Source: Calditrichia bacterium (GTDB taxonomy: Bacteria > Calditrichota > Calditrichia > Calditrichales > J004). From it: DNA of 35,557 bases. The position numbers and the translations under genes were made by a program. Under the pieces are notes generated by a model that was not told where the DNA came from, searched no databases, and was given only the letters and a program-made list of their open reading frames with translations. The stretch lies in the NCBI GenBank assembly GCA_026991535.1, contig JALXBH010000296.1, positions 1 to 35,557 on the forward strand, written 5' to 3'. Numbering within the stretch: position 1 is the stretch's first letter; each line of letters begins with the position of its first letter. Positions 1 to 7,291 of this stretch are shown here, piece after piece.

Positions 1-26
1 CCTGCACCCATCGAAAGGAATGCAAC

Positions 27-1427
27 TTGAATACCGTTAAGGAAGAACTGATCCGCGCCCTTTATGATACGGGCGCCGTCCGTTTCGGCAGCTTTAAGCT
101 TAAGTCGGGGCTTACATCGCCCTTTTATGTGGATCTGCGGGCCATCATCTCCTATCCGGCGGTGATGGATTTGATTGCCCGCGAGCTGATCCGGCTCAGC
201 CGCGAACTGCGGTTTGACTGTCTGACGGGCATACCCTATACGGCCCTGCCGGTGGGGGCCATCGTTTCCGACCGCCTGAAAAAGCCCCTGGTGTACCAGC
301 GCAAGGAGAGCAAGGCCTACGGCACGGGAAAAAGCCTGGAAGGACACTATCAAGCGGGGCAGACCTGTCTGGTGATCGACGATGTGATGACCACGGGCGA
401 AAGCAAGATCGAGGCCGCCGAAAGCCTGACCGCCGCCGGATTGAAGGTGCGCGACTTTGTCATCATCGTCGATCGCAGCTTTAACGGCCGTGCCTTTCTG
501 GAAGAATACGGCTATCAGTTGCACGCCCTGGTGACCATGGAGGAAATGGTTACCGTGCTCTCGGAGAAGGGGCTGATCAGCGCCGGACAAAAACAGGCCG
601 TTCGGGATTTTATGCAACAGCCCCCCCGGGCGCAGCGCCCCGGCCTGGAAGGCATGGCCCGCTCGGCTCCCGCAGCATTTAACCGCACGCTGGCCGCCCT
701 GGCCCTGGAAAAAAAGAGCAATCTGATTCTCTCCCTGGACGTCACCACGCAAAAGGTCTTTTTTGATCTGCTGGAACCCCTTGCCGGGCAGATTGCCATG
801 GTCAAGACCCATGTGGACATTCTGGAGGATTTTGACGAAGGCTTTGTCCGCCGCCTGCGGAAGCTGGCCCGTGATGAACATTTTTTGATCTTTGAAGACC
901 GTAAGTTTGCCGATATCGGCAACACGGTGCGTCACCAGTTCCGCGACGGTTTGTATCATATTGCCGACTGGGCCGATTGCGTGACCGTCCATCCCCTGCC
1001 CGGGCCGGGTATTTTAAGCGGGCTGTTCGAGGGGCTGCATCGTCCCGTGGCCGCTTTTATCCTGGCGGCCATGAGCGCCCGGGGAACGCTGATATCCGAT
1101 AACTACACCCGCCGGGCCATTGAAATGGGCCGGGAGCATCAGCAATGGGTGGCCGGTTTTATCGGCTTTGGCAGGGAGAAAGCCCATATTGAGCGCCTGC
1201 GGGCCAAGATGCCCTCCGATAGCTTTATGCTGATGCCCGGCGTTAACCTGCGCCAAAAAGGGGACGGGCTGGGGCAGCAGTATGTCAGCGCCGCCGAGGC
1301 GGTGACCGGTGGCGCGGATTTTATCATTGTGGGCCGGGGCATCCTGCGGGCGGAGGAGCCGCTGGCCGAGGCCCGCGCCTATCGCGAACAGGCCTGGCGG
1401 GCCCTGCTGGAACGCGGAGGCCTTTAA
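27..1427 (+). CDS. pyrEF: Bifunctional orotate phosphoribosyltransferase / OMP decarboxylase (UMP synthase)
   Basis: This gene encodes the last two steps of UMP synthesis in one cytoplasmic chain of 466 residues. The N-terminal half is a PyrE domain with the PRPP-binding loop 'VIDDVMTTGES' (paired aspartates near residues 118-119). The C-terminal half, from about residue 225, is an OMP decarboxylase with the catalytic signature 'DRKFADIGNT' (starting at D291), the form typical of eukaryotic UMP synthase/URA3-type enzymes. I chose TTG at 27 because an AAAGGA ribosome-binding site lies about 7 bases upstream and the protein aligns with PyrE from there. The ATG at position 20 is out of frame and stops quickly. 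No in-frame stop is visible upstream, so an earlier start outside the window cannot be fully excluded. It leads a pyrEF-pyrB-pyrI cluster. Confidence 0.95.
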   Translation: MNTVKEELIRALYDTGAVRFGSFKLKSGLTSPFYVDLRAIISYPAVMDLIARELIRLSRELRFDCLTGIPYTALPVGAIVSDRLKKPLVYQRKESKAYGTGKSLEGHYQAGQTCLVIDDVMTTGESKIEAAESLTAAGLKVRDFVIIVDRSFNGRAFLEEYGYQLHALVTMEEMVTVLSEKGLISAGQKQAVRDFMQQPPRAQRPGLEGMARSAPAAFNRTLAALALEKKSNLILSLDVTTQKVFFDLLEPLAGQIAMVKTHVDILEDFDEGFVRRLRKLARDEHFLIFEDRKFADIGNTVRHQFRDGLYHIADWADCVTVHPLPGPGILSGLFEGLHRPVAAFILAAMSARGTLISDNYTRRAIEMGREHQQWVAGFIGFGREKAHIERLRAKMPSDSFMLMPGVNLRQKGDGLGQQYVSAAEAVTGGADFIIVGRGILRAEEPLAEARAYREQAWRALLERGGL

Positions 1428-1500
1428 AGCCGGGGGAAAATCCATCTCCGGAGACAGATGAAAAACAGTGTTCCTTAAAAACGATCAGACAGGAGACCTC

Positions 1501-2400
1501 ATGCAACACCTAATATCCATGCGCGATCTGGACAGCGTGCATATCAACGCCCTGATAGAAAGGGCCGGGCTGATTGAATCGGGACGGGAAAAGCCCGATT
1601 TAAGTTCCAAAGTGATGGGCGCGCTCTTTTTTGAACCCTCCACCCGCACGCAGCTCTCTTTTGACACGGCCATGAAGCGGCTGGGGGGTAAGGTGATCAC
1701 CATCTCCGGCACCAAGGGCACCAGCGTGGAAAAGGGCGAGACCCTGGCCGACACCGTGAAAATCATCAACCAGTACGCGGATATTATCGTGGTGCGCCAC
1801 TACAACGAAGGCGCGGCCCGTTATATCTCCGAGCAGGTGGATATTCCGGTGATCAATGCCGGCGACGGCGCCAACCAGCATCCCACCCAATCCATGCTCG
1901 ATCTCTATTCCATCCAAAAAACCCAGGGCACGCTGCATAACCTGACCATCGCCCTGGTCGGTGATCTTAAGTACGGGCGCACCGTGCACTCCCTGGTATA
2001 TGCCCTGTCGGCCTACAATCCCACCTTCTACTTTGTTTCTCCGGAAGCCCTGGCCATGCCGGATTACATTCTGGAGGATCTGGACAGGCTGGGCATGAAC
2101 TACACGGTGCGCGGCTCCCTGGATGACATTGTCCCCGAACTGGATATCATGTACGTCACCCGCATCCAGCAGGAGCGTTTTGCCGATCCCGAGGAGTTCG
2201 AAAAGGTGAAAAATGCTTACATCATCCGGGCGGCCATGCTGGGCGGCGTTAAGGAGAACTTTAAAATACTGCATCCGTTGCCCCGGGTGAACGAGATAGA
2301 TACGGATGTGGACGGCCTGCCCTGCGCCTACTACTTTCAACAGGCCAAAAACGGCGTGTTCATGCGTCAGGCCATTTTAAGCACTTTATTGCAACAATAA
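1501..2400 (+). CDS. pyrB: Aspartate carbamoyltransferase catalytic subunit
   Basis: This enzyme condenses carbamoyl phosphate with aspartate to give carbamoyl-aspartate, the committed step of pyrimidine synthesis. The 299-residue product has the carbamoyl-phosphate loop 'FFEPSTRTQLSF' (S47-T48-R49-T50), the 'HPTQ' motif (H127) and 'HPLPRVNEI' near the C terminus, all diagnostic of the ATCase/OTCase family. Length matches the class that works with a regulatory chain. The start is ATG 1501, because AGGAG lies 5-6 bases upstream and the protein begins like other PyrB proteins. An in-frame GTG at 1468 is open but lacks a good ribosome-binding site. pyrI follows 17 bases later, so a catalytic/regulatory holoenzyme like that of E. 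coli is expected. Confidence 0.96.
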   Translation: MQHLISMRDLDSVHINALIERAGLIESGREKPDLSSKVMGALFFEPSTRTQLSFDTAMKRLGGKVITISGTKGTSVEKGETLADTVKIINQYADIIVVRHYNEGAARYISEQVDIPVINAGDGANQHPTQSMLDLYSIQKTQGTLHNLTIALVGDLKYGRTVHSLVYALSAYNPTFYFVSPEALAMPDYILEDLDRLGMNYTVRGSLDDIVPELDIMYVTRIQQERFADPEEFEKVKNAYIIRAAMLGGVKENFKILHPLPRVNEIDTDVDGLPCAYYFQQAKNGVFMRQAILSTLLQQ

Positions 2401-2417
2401 TAAGCGGAGTTTTCCCG

Positions 2418-2876
2418 ATGGATAAAAAATTAAAGGTAGACCCGATCAAAGAGGGCACGGTGATCGATCATATTCCGGCCAACAAGGCGTTGCAGGTGCT
2501 TTCGATCATCAAACCGGAAGAGGACGACGTGGTAACCGTGGGCGTTAATTTTGCCAGCCGCAAATACGGGCGTAAGGATATCGTCAAAATAGAGGGGCGC
2601 GAACTGTCCAAGAGCGATATCAACAGCATTGCCCTGATCGCCCCCGACGCCAATGTGATTATCATCCGCGACTACCAGGTGATCAACAAGTACCCGGTGC
2701 AGATTCCCCGGCAGATCGAGGGCCTGGCCCGCTGCGGCAATCCGCGCTGCATCACCAACAACGAACAGATGTCCACCCGCTTTGTGGCCGTGGAGAGAAA
2801 CCCCGTCCGTTTACGCTGCGCCTATTGTGAACGGGTTTTTGACGGCGACGCGCTGGAACTGGTCACTTCAGCATAA
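2418..2876 (+). CDS. pyrI: Aspartate carbamoyltransferase regulatory subunit
   Basis: This is the regulatory chain (152 residues) that binds nucleotide effectors and joins PyrB trimers into an allosteric holoenzyme. It shows the PyrI architecture: an N-terminal nucleotide-binding domain (including 'GTVIDHIPANKAL') and a C-terminal zinc domain with Cys-x4-Cys ('CGNPRC') and Cys-x2-Cys ('CAYC'), the four-cysteine site that contacts PyrB. It starts 17 bases after pyrB and so is cotranscribed. Its last 14 bases overlap the end of the convergent rsmE gene, leaving no room for an intergenic terminator. Confidence 0.96.
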   Translation: MDKKLKVDPIKEGTVIDHIPANKALQVLSIIKPEEDDVVTVGVNFASRKYGRKDIVKIEGRELSKSDINSIALIAPDANVIIIRDYQVINKYPVQIPRQIEGLARCGNPRCITNNEQMSTRFVAVERNPVRLRCAYCERVFDGDALELVTSA

Positions 2877-3561
2877 GCAGCGAAAGTCCGGCAATGACGG
2901 CGGTTTCCGCCCGCAGACGGTATGCGCCGAGGGAGACGTCGCTGAATCCGGCCGCGCTTAAAAGGGCCGTTTCATTGTCCGAAAGGCCCCCCTCCGGCCC
3001 CACCAGATAAAGCAGCGGTTTTTCCCTGTCCCACCCCTCCAAGAACCGCGCCAGCGGGGGCGAGTGGGGATCGACGGCCATGCATTTAATCCTTGCCGCC
3101 GGTAGTGTTTTTAAAAAGTCCGCCAGGGACGGATAGAGATGCAGCTCCGGCAGATGATAGCGCAGGTTTTGTTTCATAGCCTGACGCAAAATTTTATTAA
3201 AACGCTCCCGGTTATCGGAAAAATATCCGCTATGCCCGGTGCGGATCAGATGAACGCCCGCCGCTCCCAGCTCCGTGGCTTTTTCCAACGCCCATTCCAA
3301 ACGTTGCGGCCGTATAAAGCCCATGGCGATTTCCACCCGGGGAGAGGCGGGGGGCACGGAGACGCTTGTTTCTATATCCACGCAGACCCGCGGCTTGAGC
3401 GCGGCGATATGTCCCGACAACTTATGTCCTTTGCCGTCGCACAGTACCAGGGGATCACCGCTCTTTTTGCGCAGGGTGCGGGCGATGTGTTTGCTTTCAA
3501 AATCATCAAGTTCTATCCGGCTGTCTTTAACCTTTCTCGGATCGCAATAGAACAATTCCAT
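2863..3561 (-). CDS. rsmE: 16S rRNA (uracil-1498-N3)-methyltransferase
   Basis: RsmE methylates N3 of U1498 in the 16S rRNA decoding region using SAM. The product has the family's N-terminal RNA-binding part and a C-terminal SPOUT (knotted) methyltransferase domain, with 'YLVGPEGGLSDNE' and 'LGAYRLRAETA' forming the SAM-binding knot. I place the start at the ATG ending at 3561 (232 residues), because CGGAG lies about 5 bases upstream on this strand and 'MELFYCDP' resembles usual RsmE N termini. A start 33 bases further upstream (3594) has no ribosome-binding site and would sit just after a possible -10 element. It is transcribed against pyrI and divergently from kdsA. Confidence 0.93.
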   Translation of the reverse strand: MELFYCDPRKVKDSRIELDDFESKHIARTLRKKSGDPLVLCDGKGHKLSGHIAALKPRVCVDIETSVSVPPASPRVEIAMGFIRPQRLEWALEKATELGAAGVHLIRTGHSGYFSDNRERFNKILRQAMKQNLRYHLPELHLYPSLADFLKTLPAARIKCMAVDPHSPPLARFLEGWDREKPLLYLVGPEGGLSDNETALLSAAGFSDVSLGAYRLRAETAVIAGLSLLMLK

Positions 3562-3612
3562 CCATACTCCGTATATTTTGCGGGACTGGGCCATTTATTG
3601 TAAATTCAAGGG

Positions 3613-3627
3613 TTGCGCGGCGCGCAA
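3613..3627. repeat. 15-bp inverted repeat in the rsmE/kdsA divergent spacer
   Basis: The spacer between the divergent rsmE and kdsA genes contains TTGCGCG-G-CGCGCAA, a perfect inverted repeat with 7-base arms around one central base. It may be an operator or a small hairpin. On the minus strand, a TACAAT at about 3599-3604 could serve as a -10 for rsmE, with the repeat lying over the -35 region. The 19-base spacing is poor, so this promoter reading is weak. Confidence 0.35.
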
Positions 3628-3696
3628 GGCAGCGACAAACAATTTAATTTAGCTCAATTCACCATTGTGTACCACCCCTAAATAAAAGAGGCTTTG

Positions 3697-4545
3697 ATGA
3701 AAACCGTAGAGGTAGGAAATATAAAAATCGGGCCGGGGCAACCGCTGGCATTAATTGCCGGGCCCTGTGTCATCGAATCGGAGGATATCGTTCTTAAAAT
3801 CGCCGAGCAGGTTAAAACCATTGCCGGGCGTGTCGGTCTGCCCCTGATCTTCAAATCATCCTATTTAAAAGACAACCGATCTTCGGCCACCTCCTACCAG
3901 GGGCCGGGGCGGGACGAAGGTCTGCGCATCCTGCAAAAGGTCAAAGAGCAGTTTGAACTGCCCGTCCTGTCCGATATCCATGACGCCCATGACGCGGAAG
4001 CCTGCGCCGAGGTGCTGGATGTTATTCAGATTCCCGCCTTTCTTTCCATGCAAACCACCCTGTTGCTGGCCGTGGCCAAAACGGGCCGGGTGATCAATGT
4101 GAAAAAAGGGCAGTTTCTGGCCGCTTCCGATATGCAGACGGCCATCAATAAGATCACCGGCGAGGGTAATGACAATATCCTGCTTACCGACCGCGGCACC
4201 ATGTTCGGTTATCATAACCTGGTGCTGGATATGCGCAATCTGAAAATCATGCGCGACCTGGGCTATCCGGTGGTTCTGGACCCCACCCATTCCATTCGCA
4301 AATACGGTGTGAGCAGCAGCGATAAGCGCGGCGGGGCCAAGGAATTTATCTTCGGTCTGAGCCGGGCCGGCGTGGCCGCCGGGGTGGACTGTGTTTTTAT
4401 CGAAACCCATCCCGATTGTGACAACGCCCTGTGCGACGCGGCCAGTATGCTGCCCTTGCAGCGTTTTGAAGACCTGCTCCGCCAGCTTAAAGCCATAGAC
4501 GAACTGATAAAACCCCATTTAGGCCATGATGAGGACGGATTGTAG
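3697..4545 (+). CDS. kdsA: 3-deoxy-8-phosphooctulonate synthase (KDO-8-phosphate synthase)
   Basis: KdsA condenses phosphoenolpyruvate with arabinose-5-phosphate to form KDO-8-phosphate, an early step toward the inner-core sugar of LPS. The 282-residue protein has 'LIAGPCVIES', 'FKSSYLKDNRSS', 'DPTHSIRKYG' and 'IETHPDCDNALCDAAS'. Cys24 in 'AGPC' sits where the metal-dependent (Aquifex-type) enzymes carry their metal-binding cysteine and the E. coli-type enzymes carry asparagine. The His, Glu and Asp partners also appear present, so a metal-dependent enzyme is inferred. The start is ATG 3697, five bases after an AGAGG box. A TTG immediately before it is also in frame. It is the first gene of the long KDO/Lpt operon. 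Confidence 0.96.
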   Translation: MKTVEVGNIKIGPGQPLALIAGPCVIESEDIVLKIAEQVKTIAGRVGLPLIFKSSYLKDNRSSATSYQGPGRDEGLRILQKVKEQFELPVLSDIHDAHDAEACAEVLDVIQIPAFLSMQTTLLLAVAKTGRVINVKKGQFLAASDMQTAINKITGEGNDNILLTDRGTMFGYHNLVLDMRNLKIMRDLGYPVVLDPTHSIRKYGVSSSDKRGGAKEFIFGLSRAGVAAGVDCVFIETHPDCDNALCDAASMLPLQRFEDLLRQLKAIDELIKPHLGHDEDGL

Positions 4546-5060
4546 TGCAGTCGAAGATAAAAAAGATCAAACTGCTGCTGATGGATGTGGACGGTGTGCT
4601 TACCGACGGTTCCATCGTCTACAACTCGGCGGGGGAAGAGACCAAGGCCTTTAATATTCAGGATGGCATGGGCATAACCCTGATGCGCATGGCCGGGCTT
4701 AAAACCGGCATCATCACCGGCCGCCGTTCGGCCATGGTGGAGCGCCGGGCCGGGGAGCTGAAATACGATGTGGTCGATATGGGCCATTTTGACAAGCTGC
4801 CCCGTTACCGCCATATTCTGGAACAGATGGGGCTCCGGCAGGATGAGGTGGCCTACATCGGCGATGACGTGCAGGATTTATGCATACTTAAGCGCGTGGG
4901 CTTTAGCGTCACCGTGGCCAATGGCCGTCCGCAGCTAAAGGAGCGGGTGGACTATGTGACCGCGGCCGAAGGCGGAAAGGGCGCCGTGCGCGAAGTGATC
5001 GACCTGATTCTCTACCATCAGGGCAAACTGGATGAACTTATAACACAGCTTGAGCAATGA
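4545..5060 (+). CDS. kdsC: 3-deoxy-manno-octulosonate-8-phosphatase
   Basis: KdsC removes the phosphate from KDO-8-phosphate, the step after KdsA. The 171-residue product is a HAD-superfamily phosphatase of the cap-less KdsC type: 'MDVDGVLTDG' supplies the nucleophile and acid-base aspartates, 'IITGR' is motif II, and 'YIGDDVQD' supplies the C-terminal metal-binding acids. It starts with GTG at 4545, overlapping the kdsA stop by one base (TAGTG), which indicates translational coupling. The next gene overlaps its stop as ATGA. Confidence 0.94.
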   Translation: MQSKIKKIKLLLMDVDGVLTDGSIVYNSAGEETKAFNIQDGMGITLMRMAGLKTGIITGRRSAMVERRAGELKYDVVDMGHFDKLPRYRHILEQMGLRQDEVAYIGDDVQDLCILKRVGFSVTVANGRPQLKERVDYVTAAEGGKGAVREVIDLILYHQGKLDELITQLEQ

Positions 5061-5878
5061 ACAAGAGTTCCCGCCTTTTCTTGTGGATTTTTTTACTGGG
5101 TGCCCTGGCCCTTCAGGCGCAAACCACGCTGGCGGTTTCCCGCTTTGAAAATCATACGGGTAAAATGAAGTATGACGGCTGGGAGCGCGCCTTTGCCTCA
5201 CTGATGCGCCTGCATCTGGGCAACAATGATGAGGTGCTTATTCTGGATCGTTCCCGGATGGAGCCGTTACTGAAGGAACAGGCGCTGTCGCAGAGCGGTC
5301 TGCTGGACAGCGTCCGCTCGATCGGACATCTGCTGGGGGCCGATTTTATCGTGAGCGGCTCCCTGGAGTGGGATAACGGTCTGCTGATCGTAACGGCGGA
5401 TATGATCCGTGTAAAAACAGGGCAGCTTATTACGGAACAGGTCAGCGCCCGGGGCCACAGAGATAAAATGGCCGCTGTACTGGCCCACAATCTGCTGTAT
5501 CGTTTGGGGTTGGAGGAAACATACAGGACCGGTGACAGGGTGTTGAGCAGTGACGTCTGGTACTGGAGCGGCGCTTTTGCGCTAAGCAGTGCCGCCGCCC
5601 TTTATTTTGACCGGCGTTATAAAGAACAGTACAGCCTTTACCGGGAAACCGGTTCATTAGCCGATTTTGACAGCTACTACAACAATGCCAATAATAGCCG
5701 CAACTGGAGTTATATTCTGGGCGGAGCGGCTCTGGTCAGTCTGAGTGGCGCGCTTATACGCTGGTTTAAGTCCGATAGCGAGAATGTCATCCGCGCCGGC
5801 GGCCGCATAAAAACAGAAACATCCTTGTACATGGTACCGAATGAAACCTTTAACCTGGGCCTCGTTATACATTTTTAG
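5057..5878 (+). CDS. CsgG/FlgO-like envelope protein with C-terminal membrane segments
   Basis: The first 22 or so residues form a Sec signal peptide ('FLWIFLLGALALQAQ'). Residues about 25-150 resemble the periplasmic CsgG/FlgO/TolB-N-type domain: 'LAVSRFENHTG', 'ILDRSRMEPLLKEQALSQSG' and 'LGADFIVSGSLEW' follow the usual order. The C-terminal part adds two hydrophobic segments ('YWSGAFALSSAAALYF' and 'YILGGAALVSLSGALI') flanking a Tyr/Asn-rich stretch, so the protein may be membrane anchored. Its start overlaps kdsC by four bases (ATGA), so it belongs to the KDO/Lpt operon. No cysteine lipobox is seen. The role is unknown, and the family includes secretion-channel and outer-membrane assembly proteins. 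I do not claim curli secretion, since no curli genes are visible. Confidence 0.7.
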   Translation: MNKSSRLFLWIFLLGALALQAQTTLAVSRFENHTGKMKYDGWERAFASLMRLHLGNNDEVLILDRSRMEPLLKEQALSQSGLLDSVRSIGHLLGADFIVSGSLEWDNGLLIVTADMIRVKTGQLITEQVSARGHRDKMAAVLAHNLLYRLGLEETYRTGDRVLSSDVWYWSGAFALSSAAALYFDRRYKEQYSLYRETGSLADFDSYYNNANNSRNWSYILGGAALVSLSGALIRWFKSDSENVIRAGGRIKTETSLYMVPNETFNLGLVIHF

Positions 5879-6626
5879 CCTTTTTTTTCCGGGCTGTAGC
5901 GATCTGGAGAGAGACAATCCCCTCGACCCGGCCAATCCCTCTTCCTTTCGGGAGTCCGTGGCCGTGGCCGAAGCCTTTGTCAATACCAATCCCGCCGCGG
6001 GCGTGTCCTATAACGGGGAGGCGCTGCGGGCGCTGGATTCCCTGAAAACCATTTTTGGCGACCGGTTGCTGGTTATCCACTATCATCGTAACACCCGGGA
6101 TTTTACGGACTCCTTGGCCGTGGAGCCGCTGGCGGAAACCCGGTATAGCGCCTATACCACGGAGTATGACGAGCGGCGCTTTAAGGGTGTGCCGGATATT
6201 TTTATAAACGGACCGCGGGAACACATACAGGGGGCCTCCTCCGCCGCCAGCGTGTCTGACCGGGCCCTGCCGCTCATCAATGCCGTTTTAAGCGAAGAGT
6301 GCTACTTTACGATGGAAGCGGATATCCGGGCGGAAAACGGGGGCTTCAGCGGTCGCGTGCGCGTGGCCCGGCTGGGCAACCAATCCGCGGAAAACCTCTC
6401 CCTGTTATTTGTGGTGACCAGCGACCGGGGTGGAGCGGGGCGCTACTCCGTTAGCGGCATGGCGCCGCCGGTGGCCGTGGACAGGTTAAACGCCGGTAGT
6501 TATCGCAGTTTTGATTTTGAGGTCAGCGCCAGAAACGGCCGGGCGGAACGTCTTTTTATTTTGTTGGTTTCCGATGACACCGGGCGCATAGAATTTGCCC
6601 TGAGCGGAACTGGCGGGGAAATATGA
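5841..6626 (+). CDS. Omp28-like lipoprotein, thioredoxin-like region without CxxC
   Basis: This 261-residue predicted lipoprotein has a lipobox ending at Cys19 ('FFPGC'), followed by 'DNPLDPANP', a motif often seen just after the lipid anchor in surface lipoproteins of FCB-group bacteria. Residues about 40-150 resemble the thioredoxin-like fold of Omp28-type proteins ('LDSLKTIFGDRLLVIHYH' then 'RRFKGVPDIFINGP' with the cis-proline-like VP). No CxxC pair is present, so redox activity is unlikely. The C-terminal region looks beta-rich. The start overlaps the preceding gene by 38 bases and is supported by the position of the lipobox rather than by a strong ribosome-binding site. The stop overlaps the next gene's start. 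Function unknown. Confidence 0.68.
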   Translation: MKPLTWASLYIFSLFFPGCSDLERDNPLDPANPSSFRESVAVAEAFVNTNPAAGVSYNGEALRALDSLKTIFGDRLLVIHYHRNTRDFTDSLAVEPLAETRYSAYTTEYDERRFKGVPDIFINGPREHIQGASSAASVSDRALPLINAVLSEECYFTMEADIRAENGGFSGRVRVARLGNQSAENLSLLFVVTSDRGGAGRYSVSGMAPPVAVDRLNAGSYRSFDFEVSARNGRAERLFILLVSDDTGRIEFALSGTGGEI

Positions 6627-7291
6627 AAAAGAGCTGGCTTGTTATTGGCTGCCTGAGCCTGCTGGCCTGCAGACAGGTGGGAGAAATTATCGATTCCGTG
6701 GAGGCGGAAGCTCCGGTGATAAGCGCCATGGAGTTTTCCGACAGCCAGTTATTGCCGCTGGACACCCTTTTGGCCGTGGCCCGGGTCAGCGATGATAATC
6801 CCGCTCAATTAAGTTATGAATGGAGAGCCACGGGCGGTAGCTTTATTCCGCCCACGGACAAAGACTCCGTTTACTGGATTGCTCCGCTGAGCGGCGGTAA
6901 CTATACGCTGACCCTTAAAGCCGCCAATAATTTCAAATCCAGTGAAAAGTCAAAATCCGTGCTGGTGGTAAATCCGGGCCGGCCCGTAGTTTCCATAGAA
7001 AGTCCGCGCGGCGGCAGTATTTATGTGCAAACCGAGCCTATAGCGCTTAAGGTAAAGGCCTATCATGATAACGGCCTGAGCTATGTGCGGGTACTTTTAA
7101 ATGGCCGGGAACGCGTCCGGAGCGGCGCGCGGAGCGATAACATCTATCAGTTCAGCCTGGCTACGGACAGCCTTTCCGGCGACTATTGGCTGACGGTGGA
7201 AGCAGAGGTTTTCGGTCAGGCCGGAAACGCCGGCAGGGACAGTGTGCGCGTACGCGTGGAGGGTATCATTTTAGGAAAAGGGAATCATTGA
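6623..7291 (+). CDS. Lipoprotein with Ig-like/PKD-like domains
   Basis: The 222-residue product begins with a short lipoprotein signal and lipobox ending at Cys16 ('LLAC'). Residues about 30-115 look like a PKD/Ig-like sandwich ('LSYEWRATGGSF', 'GNYTLTLKAANN'). Residues about 118-212 look like a second beta-sandwich of the 'VSIESPRGGS...VRVLLNGRE' kind seen in Ig-like modules. It is coupled to its neighbours on both sides: ATG overlaps the previous stop, and its own TGA overlaps the ATG of kdsD. It therefore belongs to the LPS operon and probably sits on a periplasmic or outer-membrane surface. No enzymatic motif is visible and the specific role is unknown. Confidence 0.65.
   Translation: MKKSWLVIGCLSLLACRQVGEIIDSVEAEAPVISAMEFSDSQLLPLDTLLAVARVSDDNPAQLSYEWRATGGSFIPPTDKDSVYWIAPLSGGNYTLTLKAANNFKSSEKSKSVLVVNPGRPVVSIESPRGGSIYVQTEPIALKVKAYHDNGLSYVRVLLNGRERVRSGARSDNIYQFSLATDSLSGDYWLTVEAEVFGQAGNAGRDSVRVRVEGIILGKGNH

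Noticed and set aside
1443-1460. Small palindromes (TCTCCGGAGA and CATCT/AGATG) between pyrEF and pyrB
   Set aside because: They do not resemble a PyrR-type or UTP-sensing attenuator, have no T-run, and are too small to call a regulatory element.
1600-2340. Antisense open frame of 246 codons over pyrB
   Set aside because: Opposite a fully convincing pyrB; the His/Gly/Gln-rich translation is typical of antisense of GC-biased codons.
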